Below are positions 1 to 9,130 of a DNA stretch of 64,000 nucleotides, one piece after another. The notes under the pieces are model-generated. The model worked only from the letters and a program-made list of their open reading frames with translations. It had not been told where the DNA came from and ran no database searches. Each line of letters begins with the position of its first letter. The first letter of the stretch is position 1. The stretch covers positions 124,001 to 188,000 of the forward strand of contig JAGASE010000020.1 of assembly GCA_017621875.1 (NCBI GenBank). Direction: 5' to 3'. The position numbers were made by a program, and so were the translations under genes. The DNA is from Clostridia bacterium. GTDB taxonomy: Bacteria; Bacillota; Clostridia; UBA1381.

Positions 1-1
1 T

Positions 2-1057
2 TTAATGGCAATCTATCTTATATTTGATGAACGCATTATTGCTATGTTCGGCGGAACTGTAAACGTGGAAACCTTTAATTATTCAAAGGAGTATTTCTTT
101 TGGATAACACTTGGTATTCCGTTTTATATGTTCGGTCAGGCGATTAATCCTTTAATTCGTGCAGACGGAAATCCAAGATTTGCGATGATTTCGACGGTTG
201 CGGGAGCAATTATAAATATCATACTTGACCCTATATTTATCTTTTGTTTCAAGTGGGGTATGATGGGTGCAGCTGTTGCGACGGTAATCGGACAGATTGC
301 TACGGCACTGCTTGCCATGTGGTATTTATTCAATACAAAGATAGTAAAGCTTTCAAAAAAGGATTTTAAATTGGAAACCAAAATAGTAAGAAAAACATTA
401 GTGCTCGGTGTATGCAGCTTCCTATCACAGATTTCGCTTGTGGCAGCGATGGCAGCGATTAACAATATGATTCGAAAATATGGTGCCTTAGATGTTGTAT
501 TCGGTCAGCCGCAGTATGCCCAAATACCCATGGCGGTTGTCGGAATTGTTATGAAGGTTTTCCAAATTGTAATTTCAATAGTGGTTGGTATGGCAGCAGG
601 CTGTATTCCAATTGTGGGCTTTAATATGGGAGCTAAACTAAACGACAGAGTAAAATCATTATTTACAAGACTCCTTGTTTATGAGGCGTTGGTCGGAGCT
701 GCTGCATTTGTCGTTGTAGAATTTTTCCCTATGCAGCTAATAGGAATATTCGGAGCAGCGAATGAAAGTGTTTATTATACAAATTTTGCCGTAAAAGCAT
801 TCAGAATTTATCTTTGTATGATAATATTTGCCTGCGTAAATAAGGCAGCATTTATATTCCTGCAAGCCATGGGGAAGGCTGTGGCATCAACAATGCTTTC
901 CATGGTGCGTGAAATTGTATTCGGCGTTGGGTTTGCACTTATACTGCCAAGATTCTGGGGACTTGACGGAGTACTTTGGTCAATGCCTGTTTCTGATGTG
1001 CTGACACTTGTAATATCAGCAATTGTGATAGCTTCTGCATATAAAAAATTATCTTAA
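2..1057 (+). CDS. MATE-family efflux transporter, 3' part
   Basis: This is the C-terminal part of a multidrug and toxin extrusion (MATE) type cation-coupled exporter in the cytoplasmic membrane. The frame is open to the left edge of the window, so the start lies upstream; about 350 residues are visible, against roughly 450 for the family. The protein is a series of hydrophobic helices, with typical MATE stretches such as QAINPLIRADGNPRFAM near the visible start and GAANESVYYTNFAVKAFRIY near residue 255. Substrate cannot be told. No intact gene follows on the same strand before the decayed region, so no operon partner is seen. Confidence 0.9.
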   Translation, partial: LMAIYLIFDERIIAMFGGTVNVETFNYSKEYFFWITLGIPFYMFGQAINPLIRADGNPRFAMISTVAGAIINIILDPIFIFCFKWGMMGAAVATVIGQIATALLAMWYLFNTKIVKLSKKDFKLETKIVRKTLVLGVCSFLSQISLVAAMAAINNMIRKYGALDVVFGQPQYAQIPMAVVGIVMKVFQIVISIVVGMAAGCIPIVGFNMGAKLNDRVKSLFTRLLVYEALVGAAAFVVVEFFPMQLIGIFGAANESVYYTNFAVKAFRIYLCMIIFACVNKAAFIFLQAMGKAVASTMLSMVREIVFGVGFALILPRFWGLDGVLWSMPVSDVLTLVISAIVIASAYKKLS

Positions 1058-1198
1058 CTAAAAAAAGCAGTTGTAGCGGTAATGAAAATATTGACATGCC
1101 GTATGCGTGTGTGTATAATAAAGCCTGTGGGACAGGTATTGAAATAACGTGGGACAATCAGCTTGTAAAGCTTGCCGGCTGTGGATAAATGCAGAGTT

Positions 1199-1507
1199 TG
1201 ACAGAGGGCACATAACCATGGCGGAACATATGTCTGCTGCATACTGCCTACATCAGTAAAAAATTCACAGGGGCTTGAAAAGCCTTGTGAGGAGGGCTCT
1301 GCATTGGTTCTTCCTGCAGGAAAGGGACATAGGCACAGCTTTAGCGTTGGTGTTACAAAGAGAGATAAAAACATGAAGTTTGAAAAATTTATTAATGCAC
1401 AGCCTGTATGGGAAAAGGTAGACGGACGAGCGAGCATGAACCATGGTTTTGCGTCATATGCAGCGGCGTGGATAGGAGAAGCTTTGGAGAGTATGGGTAA
1501 AAAGTGA
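1199..1507 (+). pseudogene. Glycosidase C-terminal remnant
   Basis: The plus strand is open from about 1199 to 1507. It encodes a segment (LVLPAGKGHRHSFSV, then GRASMNHGFASYAAAWIGEA) that looks like the tail of a six-hairpin (rhamnosidase-like) glycosidase. There is no upstream start with a ribosome binding site and no catalytic domain, and the stretch just upstream (about 1100-1190) is broken by stops. I read it as the surviving 3' end of a lost gene. Family assignment rests on pattern memory of the NHGFASY-type motif and is weak. Confidence 0.35.
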
Positions 1508-1548
1508 AACGTATTCAGCTAAAATGACCTATTTATGCAGCAGGGAGT

Positions 1549-1773
1549 ATTACCGAAACAGTGAGAATTTTAGGTTTACTGAAAAAGAAATATGATTTAG
1601 AGTCGCTTGCTTTGGGCGTTACGGCATATGTGCAAAGCACTATGATTAACTAAAGCCAAAATCAACAAGAATTTTCAAAGAGTATTGGGGAATAAAAATT
1701 AAAGATTTAATTAATAATACGCGGATTGAAAAATCAATGGTGCTGCTGCGAGGGGGTATGACTATCATCTAAT
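1549..1773 (+). pseudogene. AraC-family regulator remnant (HTH domain only)
   Basis: Two plus-strand frames together give a recognisable AraC/XylS DNA-binding domain. The first part reads KKKYDLESLALGVTAYV, and the second TRIFKEYWGIKIKDLINNTR then IEKSMVLLRGGMTII, matching the usual pattern of helix, RIFK, G, L-N-R-I-E-K and LL. A stop and frame change separate the halves. The second half runs straight into the palindrome at 1771-1810, where the domain is cut off before its last helix. No sensing domain is present, so it cannot make a working regulator. Confidence 0.6.
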
Positions 1774-1810
1774 ATGCACTCTGAAGGTAATTGCCTTCAG
1801 AGTGCATATT
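1771..1810. terminator. Perfect 17-bp hairpin, probable bidirectional terminator
   Basis: The arms AATATGCACTCTGAAGG (1771-1787) and its exact reverse complement (1794-1810) flank a 6-base loop. It lies between the AraC remnant (plus) and the 3' end of the rhamnosidase pseudogene (minus). Only short A/T runs flank it, so termination is plausible but it lacks a classic long U tract. Confidence 0.55.
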
Positions 1811-1826
1811 AGTATAACCGTATATT

Positions 1827-3944
1827 TTATCGATGGATTGGAATAATATGTTTCCCTGCCGAAAGATGTATTTTTTCATTATTTTCCGGGTTTATAAAAA
1901 TTACCGGCGAATCTGTGTTTATGTCAATTTTATTCATATCATAACAGACACTAATGTTTTTATGACGGGCTTTTACCCATTTAACTTGTGGTATAAAGCA
2001 CGGCCGGATGCAGATTTTATTATTTTCCAATCGTATACCTGCAATGTACTTATACATCCACATATCAACCTCGCTGTACATATGGTGATTGCATGAATGA
2101 GACATATCCCAATACTCACATAGGGTTGTCATGCCGTTTAATATCCAGTAAGCGTAGCTGGGCATATTCGGATTTGTAACCATATCATACATTAAATCGC
2201 AGTGCCCGTTCTCGGACAAAACAGTGAATAAATATTTCGTACCGAGTATTCCTGTATCAAAACTACAGTTATTGTTACGGATTATGTAAACCAGCCTGTC
2301 CAGAGCCTTTTCTTTTTCAGCTTCGGTGTACATATCAAAATATATTGCAGCAGCAAGTGCTGTTTGCCTGTTTTTTAAATAAAAATCGTCCTTTAAAAAG
2401 ATATCACGAAACGCTGTTTTTATTTCTGCTGCTTTTAACAGATATGGCTCAGAGTCTTCGTTCATTATTTCTGCACATTCTGCCATTATAATATAATCGG
2501 AGCAGTAATAGCATGTGTCGGTTATGTTGTTAGGGCATACGTCAGTCCCGTCGGGTGCAAGCCAGTCTCCAAGTCCGTAGTTTAAGATATTATTATCGGA
2601 CATAGAATCCATAAAGTTCATATGAAGCTTCATGCTGTTCCAGTTTTCCTTTATTAAATCAGTGTTGCCGCAGTATTTGTATACCAAATATGGTAGATGA
2701 ATTAAGACGCTGTCCCAGGCAGGCCCCGTACCCCAGTTATATCCCCAACCGCCGGTTGGAGCAATGCACGAAATCTGACCGCTCGGACGCTGTGAATCCC
2801 GAATGTCGCCGAGCCATTTTCTATATATTTCGACAGCATCGTAATTCATAAGAGTTTGGTCTGCAGATAACAAAGCGTCGCCTGTCCATGCATTTTGCTC
2901 TCTTTGAGGACAGTCGGTAGGAAAGCCCTGCATATTTGTGAGAGTAGACCATCGGCAGGCTGAATGGATTTTATTGAGCATTTCGTCACTGCATTCAAAG
3001 TCACCTATAATTTCAAGGTCGGTATGGACTACCTGACCGATTATTTCAAAATTCTCAGGTGTATTTGTGACTTCAACATACCGGAAACCATGGTAAGCAA
3101 AATGCGGAGCGAAGGTTTCTGTGCAGCCGCCCTTCAAAATGTATTTATCGCAGTGAGTCTGACTGCCGAGAATCGTGTTAAGCTCTTCAGGATTTATACT
3201 GCCGTCACTGTGTAATAGTTCAGAATATCTCAGTGTAATTTCTGTTCCGGGTGTGCCTTTTACGATGATTTTAACCCAGCCGCTGATATTTTGTCCTAAA
3301 TCATAAACGTTGTCAGAAATTTTCGTGGGTTTGATTTCCTTGATAACCTTTATGGGAGGGATAGAGGTCTTTTTCATAATGCCTCCGGGACTTCTGCATA
3401 TAAAAGCCTTATTTAAGTGGCTATCATTAAAATCAGCGTCAAAAAAACCGTCTGTTTCAAGCCGAGCGTCATATATTTCACCTCGTCTTGTTTCGTTATA
3501 TATAATCGGTCCGTCGGCAACACTCCATGATGAGTCACTTTTAATATGTGTGCAGCTGCCGTCGGTAAATTCAATTTCCAAATCCAAAATCATTTTCGGG
3601 TGATGAAACTATGGAGCTTTATATGTATCCCATCTCGGATACAAGGTGCAGTACCAACCGTTTCCCAACATTGCTCCTACTGCATTTTTTCCTGCCTTTA
3701 TAAGCGTTGTTACATCATACGAATTATATAAAACGGTTAAATCATATCTTGTTACCGGTGTCAAAAGTACATCATCGGTTACCGACTGACCGTTTATATA
3801 ATAAAGTCCGTATCCCAGTCCGCAGGCATAAAGAGTGGCTTTTTTAACAGTCTTTTCAATATCAAAGGTTTTTCTGAACATAGGTGCAGGACCTGTTTCA
3901 GCTTTAGATGCAGCAATCCATTTACAGTTTTTAAAGTTATCCAT
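1827..3944 (-). pseudogene. Alpha-L-rhamnosidase (GH78) interrupted by an in-frame TAG
   Basis: GH78 enzymes release terminal L-rhamnose from pectic and other glycosides. The start at 3944 has a GGAGG box just upstream. The N-terminal jelly-roll part (GLGYGLYYINGQ, LGNGWY) is followed by KAP, TAG at 3609-3611, then FHHPKMILDLEIEF in the same frame. The (alpha/alpha)6 barrel is complete: PTDCPQREQNAWTGDALLSA, then WGYNWGTGPAWDS, ending near residue 705. Family members commonly have Trp just after KAP, so a single TGG-to-TAG change explains the break. There is no signal peptide, so the ancestral enzyme was cytosolic. Without readthrough the product is dead; the C-terminal 588 codons could start at an internal ATG (3593) but would lack the N-terminal domain. 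Confidence 0.85.
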
Positions 3945-4068
3945 TTGTGTCCTCCGTAGAATTATTTCTGATTTTAATTTTTACTGTAGTGCCGGCTCCG
4001 ACTTTGCTTTCAAAGGTCAATCCGCAGCCATTGTCAGATACGGTCAATTCTATAAAGCGTAAGTAAAA
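3937..4068 (-). pseudogene. Histidine-kinase ATPase-domain remnant
   Basis: The minus strand here encodes RFIELTVSDNGCG followed directly by LTFESKVGAGTTVKIKI and a stop. The first piece is the G1 box (DNGCG) and the second the G2-to-C-terminal strand (GAGTTVKI) of a HATPase_c domain. The ATP-lid segment that normally lies between them is missing. It begins right after the TAG of the AraC gene, in the same frame, and its stop overlaps the rhamnosidase start. It looks like a deletion scar of a sensor kinase gene. It encodes no functional protein. Confidence 0.6.
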
Positions 4069-4830
4069 CTATTTGTCATAATTATAGGTATACTTAGACG
4101 GTGATACTCCGATATTTTTCTTAAATTCAACAGAAAAATGCTTATAATCATCATATCCGCACATTTCGGCTATTTCCTGTAGTGTGAAATATCCTGCTAT
4201 TATCAGAGATGCCGCGTATTTCATTCTGAAATTTATTACATATTTTTTGGGTGAAATATTAAATTCTTTTTTAAAAAGCTTCCTGAAATACGGCTCGCTC
4301 ATCAAAGACTTCTCGGCTGCTGCCTGCAGTGAAAAATCTTTTTTTAAGCAGTTTGCCTCTATATATTGTATTGAAGGATAGATTTTTAAATGACTATCAT
4401 GTGTCGGGCGATTATCCTTATACAACTCGGAAAAAATAGTGTTAAGAAGAGCAGAGGAGTCGTGCTTGTATGAGATATCCTTCTTATTCCAGCAATACAG
4501 GATTTCTCTAAAAAGAGCAGCATATTTTTCAAAATCGGTCGGATGAAAATATTCTATATCATTTGAATGATAATTAAATGTTTTAAAATGAATGACGATT
4601 ACCTTATCCTTTTTTGCTATACGGGTATAGTTAACGTCAGACGGAAAATAACAAATTGAATTGTCGGTAATTTCTGTTTCTTTACCGCCTGCTTCAATTA
4701 TCGTATCTGCCTCAAATCTGAAAGAAAGTGCGTCAAAATTACGATTTGAATTATATGTTTTCGTATTTCCTTGGTCTAAGAATAAAACATCCAAGATTTG
4801 AAAAGCTATTGTTTCTTGCTCAAAAATCAC
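4069..4830 (-). CDS. AraC-family transcriptional regulator
   Basis: This is a cytosolic DNA-binding regulator of about 253 residues. The N-terminal half is a cupin-like sensing region (QILDVLFLDQGNTKTYN and following beta strands). The C-terminal two-HTH AraC domain has FSLQAAAEKSLMSEPYFRKL, FKKEFNISPKKYVINFRMKY and IAEMCGYDDYKHFSVEFKK. I place the start at the second GTG (4830), eight bases after AGGAGG; the first GTG (4839) touches that box. It is divergent from the GH10 operon and sits upstream of the rhamnosidase pseudogene, so it probably activates the 4969-12330 operon in response to a sugar. The inducer is unknown. Confidence 0.85.
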   Translation of the reverse strand: MIFEQETIAFQILDVLFLDQGNTKTYNSNRNFDALSFRFEADTIIEAGGKETEITDNSICYFPSDVNYTRIAKKDKVIVIHFKTFNYHSNDIEYFHPTDFEKYAALFREILYCWNKKDISYKHDSSALLNTIFSELYKDNRPTHDSHLKIYPSIQYIEANCLKKDFSLQAAAEKSLMSEPYFRKLFKKEFNISPKKYVINFRMKYAASLIIAGYFTLQEIAEMCGYDDYKHFSVEFKKNIGVSPSKYTYNYDK

Positions 4831-4847
4831 GATAAACACCTCCTATA

Positions 4848-4947
4848 ATAAGAAAATCATAGCATAATTGTTTCGAAAAATCAACCTTTTTGAGCGAAAT
4901 ATAAGTGTTTTTATAGTTAACTGTATGCTATTATAAAGATACAAATC
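4848..4947. promoter_or_regulatory. Divergent promoter region between AraC gene and GH10 operon
   Basis: For the minus-strand AraC gene I see TTGATT, a 17-base spacer and TATGAT with an upstream TG. For the plus-strand operon I see an extended -10 (TATGCTATTAT, about 4923-4933) with no good -35 at the right distance, as expected for an activator-dependent promoter. Operator sites for the AraC protein should lie in between; none stands out as a clear repeat. Confidence 0.5.
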
Positions 4948-4968
4948 AAGCTTAAGGAGGAAGATGTA

Positions 4969-6291
4969 ATGGAGGACAGAAGAAAGGTTTTAGAGTTATT
5001 TGAAGAACAAAAAGAATTTTTGGATGAAAAAATCAATTTTGGTATTGAACAGTATCGGAAGGGCTATGCTGATATAGTTATAAGGGATAAAAACGGCGAT
5101 ATAGTTCAGGGCGTGAAGGTTAAGCTGACGCAAAAATCACATGAATTTAAGTTCGGTGCAAATTTGTTTATGCTTGATGAATTGGAAACACAAGAGAAAA
5201 ACGAAGCTTATAAAAAATATTTTGCAGATACCTTTAATATGGCAACACTTCCTTTTTATTGGGATGCAACCGAGCCTGAAAAAGGCAGAACAAGATATGA
5301 TAAGGATAGTGAAAAATTATATCGAAGACCTGCTATTGACCTTTGTATTGAATTTTGCAAAAAACATGGCATTGAGCCGCGTGAGCATGCTCTTGCATAT
5401 GAACATTTTTTCCCGGAATGGCTTTATAATGCAAGCGTTCCCGAAGAAAAAATTGCAATAGAAAAACGATATCAGGAGATTTCCGAAAGATATAAAGATA
5501 CAATACCGACAATCGAAGTAACAAACGAAATGGAGTGGGAAAAAGGAAGAACTGCTTTTTATGATGAGCCGGATTTTGTGGAATGGTGTTTTAAACTGGC
5601 AGAAAAGTATTTTCCGGCAAATCAGCTTGTAATCAATGAGCATACTGCTGCGGCGTGGGGAGACAGATGTCGGGCTACGGATAAATATTATTCATATATT
5701 GAAGCAGCTATGCTAAAGGGTGCAAGAATTGATGCAATAGGTATGCAGTATCATATGTTTTTTAGAGCTGAGGAGGAATATCCTAAAACAAGAATGTATT
5801 ATAATCCTGAAATGCTCTATAAGCATATGGATTTATATTCGAATTTCGGCAAGCCTCTGCAGGTTACAGAGGTAACAGTCCCTGCATATTCAAATGATGA
5901 GCAGGACGAGGCAATTCAGGCAGAAATTATTGAAAAGCTTTATTCGGTATGGTTTTCTCATCCAAATGTAGAACAAATTATATACTGGAATTTGGTTGAC
6001 GGGTATGCTGCTTTTGCAGATCAGGGTGATATGACTTCGGGTGAAAACTATTACTACGGTGGCTTGCTACGATTTGATATGACTCCAAAGCCCGCATATT
6101 ACACAATTAAAAACCTGATTGAAAAGAAATGGCATACTGAAACAGAGGCTGTTTCTGATGGCAGCGGAAAAATAAATTTCAAGGGCTTTTACGGTGAGTA
6201 CGATGTGCAGCTTGAAGTTGACGGGAAAACCGTACATACAAACATAAAGCTTTCATCAAAAGGCTCAAATGTATTTAATATAGACCTTTAA
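4969..6291 (+). CDS. GH10-like endo-beta-1,4-xylanase family protein
   Basis: Predicted cytosolic glycoside hydrolase of 440 residues in the GH10 (beta/alpha)8 family. Residues 30-75 hold the lead-in RDKNGDIVQGVKV and FKFGANLFML seen in many GH10-like proteins, followed by FYWDATEPEKG. The likely acid/base is Glu187 (EVTNEMEW) and the nucleophile Glu301 (QVTEVTVP). A short beta-rich tail follows from residue 390. No signal peptide is present, so it acts on imported oligosaccharides. It is first in the operon with the sugar-acid genes, with AAGGAGG seven bases before ATG. True substrate may be xylan-derived or another beta-linked chain; the motifs around both glutamates differ from textbook xylanases. 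Confidence 0.8.
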   Translation: MEDRRKVLELFEEQKEFLDEKINFGIEQYRKGYADIVIRDKNGDIVQGVKVKLTQKSHEFKFGANLFMLDELETQEKNEAYKKYFADTFNMATLPFYWDATEPEKGRTRYDKDSEKLYRRPAIDLCIEFCKKHGIEPREHALAYEHFFPEWLYNASVPEEKIAIEKRYQEISERYKDTIPTIEVTNEMEWEKGRTAFYDEPDFVEWCFKLAEKYFPANQLVINEHTAAAWGDRCRATDKYYSYIEAAMLKGARIDAIGMQYHMFFRAEEEYPKTRMYYNPEMLYKHMDLYSNFGKPLQVTEVTVPAYSNDEQDEAIQAEIIEKLYSVWFSHPNVEQIIYWNLVDGYAAFADQGDMTSGENYYYGGLLRFDMTPKPAYYTIKNLIEKKWHTETEAVSDGSGKINFKGFYGEYDVQLEVDGKTVHTNIKLSSKGSNVFNIDL

Positions 6292-6319
6292 TGTGAAGAT
6301 ATTATTTAAGGAGGAAAAT

Positions 6320-7690
6320 ATGAAAGAATCAATAAGAGAAAAAATTTCAGAGCATGTAAATATTTGTTCAAATCCGTCGGAACTAAAAATAACGGATATT
6401 CGTGTAGCAAATATTAACGGAGCACCAAAGCATTGTCCGTTGATAAAGATTTACACGAATCAGGGCATTGTCGGCTATGGCGAGGTAAGAGATGCTTCAA
6501 GTGCTACATATGCATTAATGCTCAAGTCAAGACTTATCGGAGAAAATCCATGCAATGTTGACAAGCTTTTCAGACGTATAAAGCAATTTGGAGGACCGTC
6601 AAGACAGGGCGGAGGCGTATCCGGATTAGAAATCGCACTGTGGGATTTGGCAGGTAAAGCATGGGGCGTTCCGCTTTGGCAGATGCTCGGAGGTAAGTTT
6701 CGCGACAAGGTGAGAGTGTACGGAGATACCGATGTTGACGGCAAGCATACAGGTACAGATATGGGTAAGGCTATACAAAAAAGAATTGATATGGGCTTTA
6801 CCATAGTTAAAATGGATTTGGGAATAGAGCTTCTTTATGATGAGCCGGGCTGTCTTAACGCACCGCTTGGAATGCTCGAGAATATGCAGAAGTATTCAGC
6901 AAAGGCTATTGCACATCAGGGCGGCTCAATTGATAAGGAACTAATGCGTGGAAAAAATTATGAGGTATTTACAATTCCTCATTACGCAACAGGTATTCAT
7001 ATTACAGAAAAGGGTATGGATTATCTTGAAAACTATGTTAAGCAGGTAAGAGATGTTGTAGGATATGAGGTCCCGCTTGCTATCGACCACTTTGGTCACG
7101 TTTCTATGGAGGACTGCATAAAGTTCATGAAGCGTCTTGAAAAATATAATATTGCATGGGTTGAAGATATTCAGCCATGGCACTTGTCAGACCACTATGA
7201 GAGAATTGCGTCAAACTGCAATGTACCTTTGGCAACGGGCGAAGACATATACCTTGCAGAAAATTTTGAGCCACTGCTCAAAAATCATGGTATCGCAATA
7301 GCTCATCCTGACCTTTTATCAATCGGCGGAGCGTTGGAAACGAAGAAGCTGGGAGATATGTGTGAAAAGTACGGTGTTGGCATGGCAATACATATGGCAG
7401 AAAGCCCAATCGCATGTATGGCTGCTGTTCATACAGCTGCAGCACTGCAGAATGTGTTGGCAGTTGAGTTCCATTCTGTTGATATTCCATGGTGGAATGA
7501 TCTTGCAATCGGTATTGACAATCCGCTATTTAAAGATGGATTTGTAAATGTTCCGAATAAACCTGGACTGGGAATTGATGAGCTTAATGAGGAATTAATA
7601 GCAGAGCATATCCACGAGGATTATCCGGGACAGTGGGAACCTACAACCGAGTGGGATAACGAGTGGGCAAATGACCGCGAGTGGAGCTGA
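6320..7690 (+). CDS. Sugar-acid dehydratase, enolase superfamily (mandelate racemase type)
   Basis: Members abstract a proton next to a carboxylate and eliminate water, giving 2-keto-3-deoxy sugar acids. The ATG at 6320 has an ideal AAGGAGG; a longer GTG frame from 6293 would place that box inside the gene. The metal ligands are seen with classic spacing: Asp256 (AIDHFGH), Glu282 (WVEDIQ), Glu308 (TGEDIY). The second-strand lysine region reads TIVKMDLG, so KxD replaces the more usual KxK. A late AIHMAESP supplies the His of the His-Asp dyad. Neighbouring KDG-type kinase and KDPG-type aldolase genes fit a dehydratase role. The substrate (galactonate, rhamnonate, a uronate product or other) cannot be fixed from sequence. 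Confidence 0.82.
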   Translation: MKESIREKISEHVNICSNPSELKITDIRVANINGAPKHCPLIKIYTNQGIVGYGEVRDASSATYALMLKSRLIGENPCNVDKLFRRIKQFGGPSRQGGGVSGLEIALWDLAGKAWGVPLWQMLGGKFRDKVRVYGDTDVDGKHTGTDMGKAIQKRIDMGFTIVKMDLGIELLYDEPGCLNAPLGMLENMQKYSAKAIAHQGGSIDKELMRGKNYEVFTIPHYATGIHITEKGMDYLENYVKQVRDVVGYEVPLAIDHFGHVSMEDCIKFMKRLEKYNIAWVEDIQPWHLSDHYERIASNCNVPLATGEDIYLAENFEPLLKNHGIAIAHPDLLSIGGALETKKLGDMCEKYGVGMAIHMAESPIACMAAVHTAAALQNVLAVEFHSVDIPWWNDLAIGIDNPLFKDGFVNVPNKPGLGIDELNEELIAEHIHEDYPGQWEPTTEWDNEWANDREWS

Positions 7691-7693
7691 TAT

Positions 7694-8395
7694 ATGAAGG
7701 ATTTAAAAATCAAATGGATAGGTCAGAGCGGATATATTCTTACAGACGGTGAAACTACCGTCTGTATAGACCCGTATTTATCGGATGTTGTGAACCGTAT
7801 TGCGAACAGACCGAGAATGGTTAAACCGGCTGTTGCACCTCAGGAGCTGGATGCAGATGTTGTGATTTGTACGCATAATCATTTAGACCATGTAGATATT
7901 GATGCAATACCTCTTATGAACAAAGAAAATATCTTATTTTTAGCACCGCTTGATGCAAAAAATCAGCTTATTGAGTGCGGCGTCACGCGATATAAGCAGT
8001 TTGATGAAGGAGACAGCTATAAAATAGGCGAATTTGAGATTACAGCCGTTTATGCCGACCACACTGTTCCTGCAGTCGGCGTTATTGTGAAGCATAATGG
8101 AATTACAATGTATTTTTCGGGTGATACATATTATGACGAAAAGCTTGAAGCTTTAAAAGCTTACAATATTGACATCATGTTCATTTGTATCAACGGAAAG
8201 CTTGGTAATATGAATGTTTACGAGGCAGCTCGGTTAACGGAAATTATAAATCCAAGGGTAGCTGTTCCGAATCATTACGGAATGTTTGAAAGTAATACGG
8301 AGAATCCGCAGAACTTTGAGGCTTTTCAAAGATTTATAATGGAATATAATCGTGAATACGATATATCGGAATTTTGGGGTGATATAAATGTTTGA
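7694..8395 (+). CDS. MBL-fold metal-dependent hydrolase, UlaG-like
   Basis: A 233-residue metallo-beta-lactamase-fold protein. The metal site is visible as His61, His63, Asp65 and His66 in THNHLDHVD, with DHTVPAVG near residue 120, FSGDTYYDE near 145 and NHYGMF near 195. Length and layout resemble UlaG, the L-ascorbate-6-phosphate lactonase. In this operon a lactonase that opens a sugar lactone made by the next gene's dehydrogenase is the simplest role, but this is inference. It starts three bases after the dehydratase stop and overlaps the next gene by eight bases, so it is translationally coupled. Cytosolic. Confidence 0.75.
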   Translation: MKDLKIKWIGQSGYILTDGETTVCIDPYLSDVVNRIANRPRMVKPAVAPQELDADVVICTHNHLDHVDIDAIPLMNKENILFLAPLDAKNQLIECGVTRYKQFDEGDSYKIGEFEITAVYADHTVPAVGVIVKHNGITMYFSGDTYYDEKLEALKAYNIDIMFICINGKLGNMNVYEAARLTEIINPRVAVPNHYGMFESNTENPQNFEAFQRFIMEYNREYDISEFWGDINV

Positions 8396-9116
8396 TTTAA
8401 AAGGAAAAACCGCACTTGTTACAGGTTCTACGCAAGGCATTGGCTATGAAATAGCAAAAGTGCTGTCCGATTATGGTGCAAATGTATATATTCATGGAGC
8501 GGAGAGTATTGAAAAATGTCAAAGAGCGTGCAGCAGAATACCAAATTCATTGCCTGTGAGAGCAAATTTGCTGGAGCTTTCGGACATTGATAAACTGTAC
8601 GAGGAAACCGGTGATGTGGATATTCTTGTTTTAAATGCGTCAATTCAATATAAAAAGCAATGGGACGAGTATACCATTGAGGAATACGATGATCAGATGA
8701 ACTGTAATGTAAAAAGCTCATATCTGTTAATGAAAAAGTATTCTGAGGGTATGAAAAAAAACGGCTGGGGCAGAATTGTTTGCATTGGCAGCGTAAATCA
8801 GTATAATAATCATCCCGAGCTTTCAGTTTACGGAGCAACCAAGGCTGCTCAAATGAAGCTTGTGCTTAGCGTTGCAAAGGCACTTGCACCGTTTGGAATA
8901 ACTGTAAACAATATTGCACCGGGTGCTATTGATACACCGAGAAATAAAACAGTGCTGTCTGATCCCGAATTGAAAAAGACTGTCGAAGGAAAAATTCCGT
9001 GTGGATATATTGGAAAGCCGGAGGATATAAGCCCGGCTGTACTGATGCTTTGCTCCGATGAGGGAAGATATATAACAGGTACGGATTTAAAAATAGACGG
9101 TGGAATGAGCTTATAA
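8388..9116 (+). CDS. Short-chain dehydrogenase/reductase (SDR)
   Basis: A classical SDR of 242 residues, cytosolic and NAD(P)-dependent. The nucleotide-binding motif TGSTQGIG is near residue 12, NAS at about residue 83, and the catalytic set is Ser135, Tyr148 and Lys152 (YGATKAA). The C-terminal part has NNIAPGAIDTPRN and the terminal DGGMSL. It begins inside the end of the lactonase-like gene. In a sugar oxidation route it would turn a free aldose into a lactone, or reduce a keto-sugar acid. Sequence alone does not choose between these. Confidence 0.85.
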   Translation: MFDLKGKTALVTGSTQGIGYEIAKVLSDYGANVYIHGAESIEKCQRACSRIPNSLPVRANLLELSDIDKLYEETGDVDILVLNASIQYKKQWDEYTIEEYDDQMNCNVKSSYLLMKKYSEGMKKNGWGRIVCIGSVNQYNNHPELSVYGATKAAQMKLVLSVAKALAPFGITVNNIAPGAIDTPRNKTVLSDPELKKTVEGKIPCGYIGKPEDISPAVLMLCSDEGRYITGTDLKIDGGMSL

Positions 9117-9130
9117 AAAGGAGAATTAAT

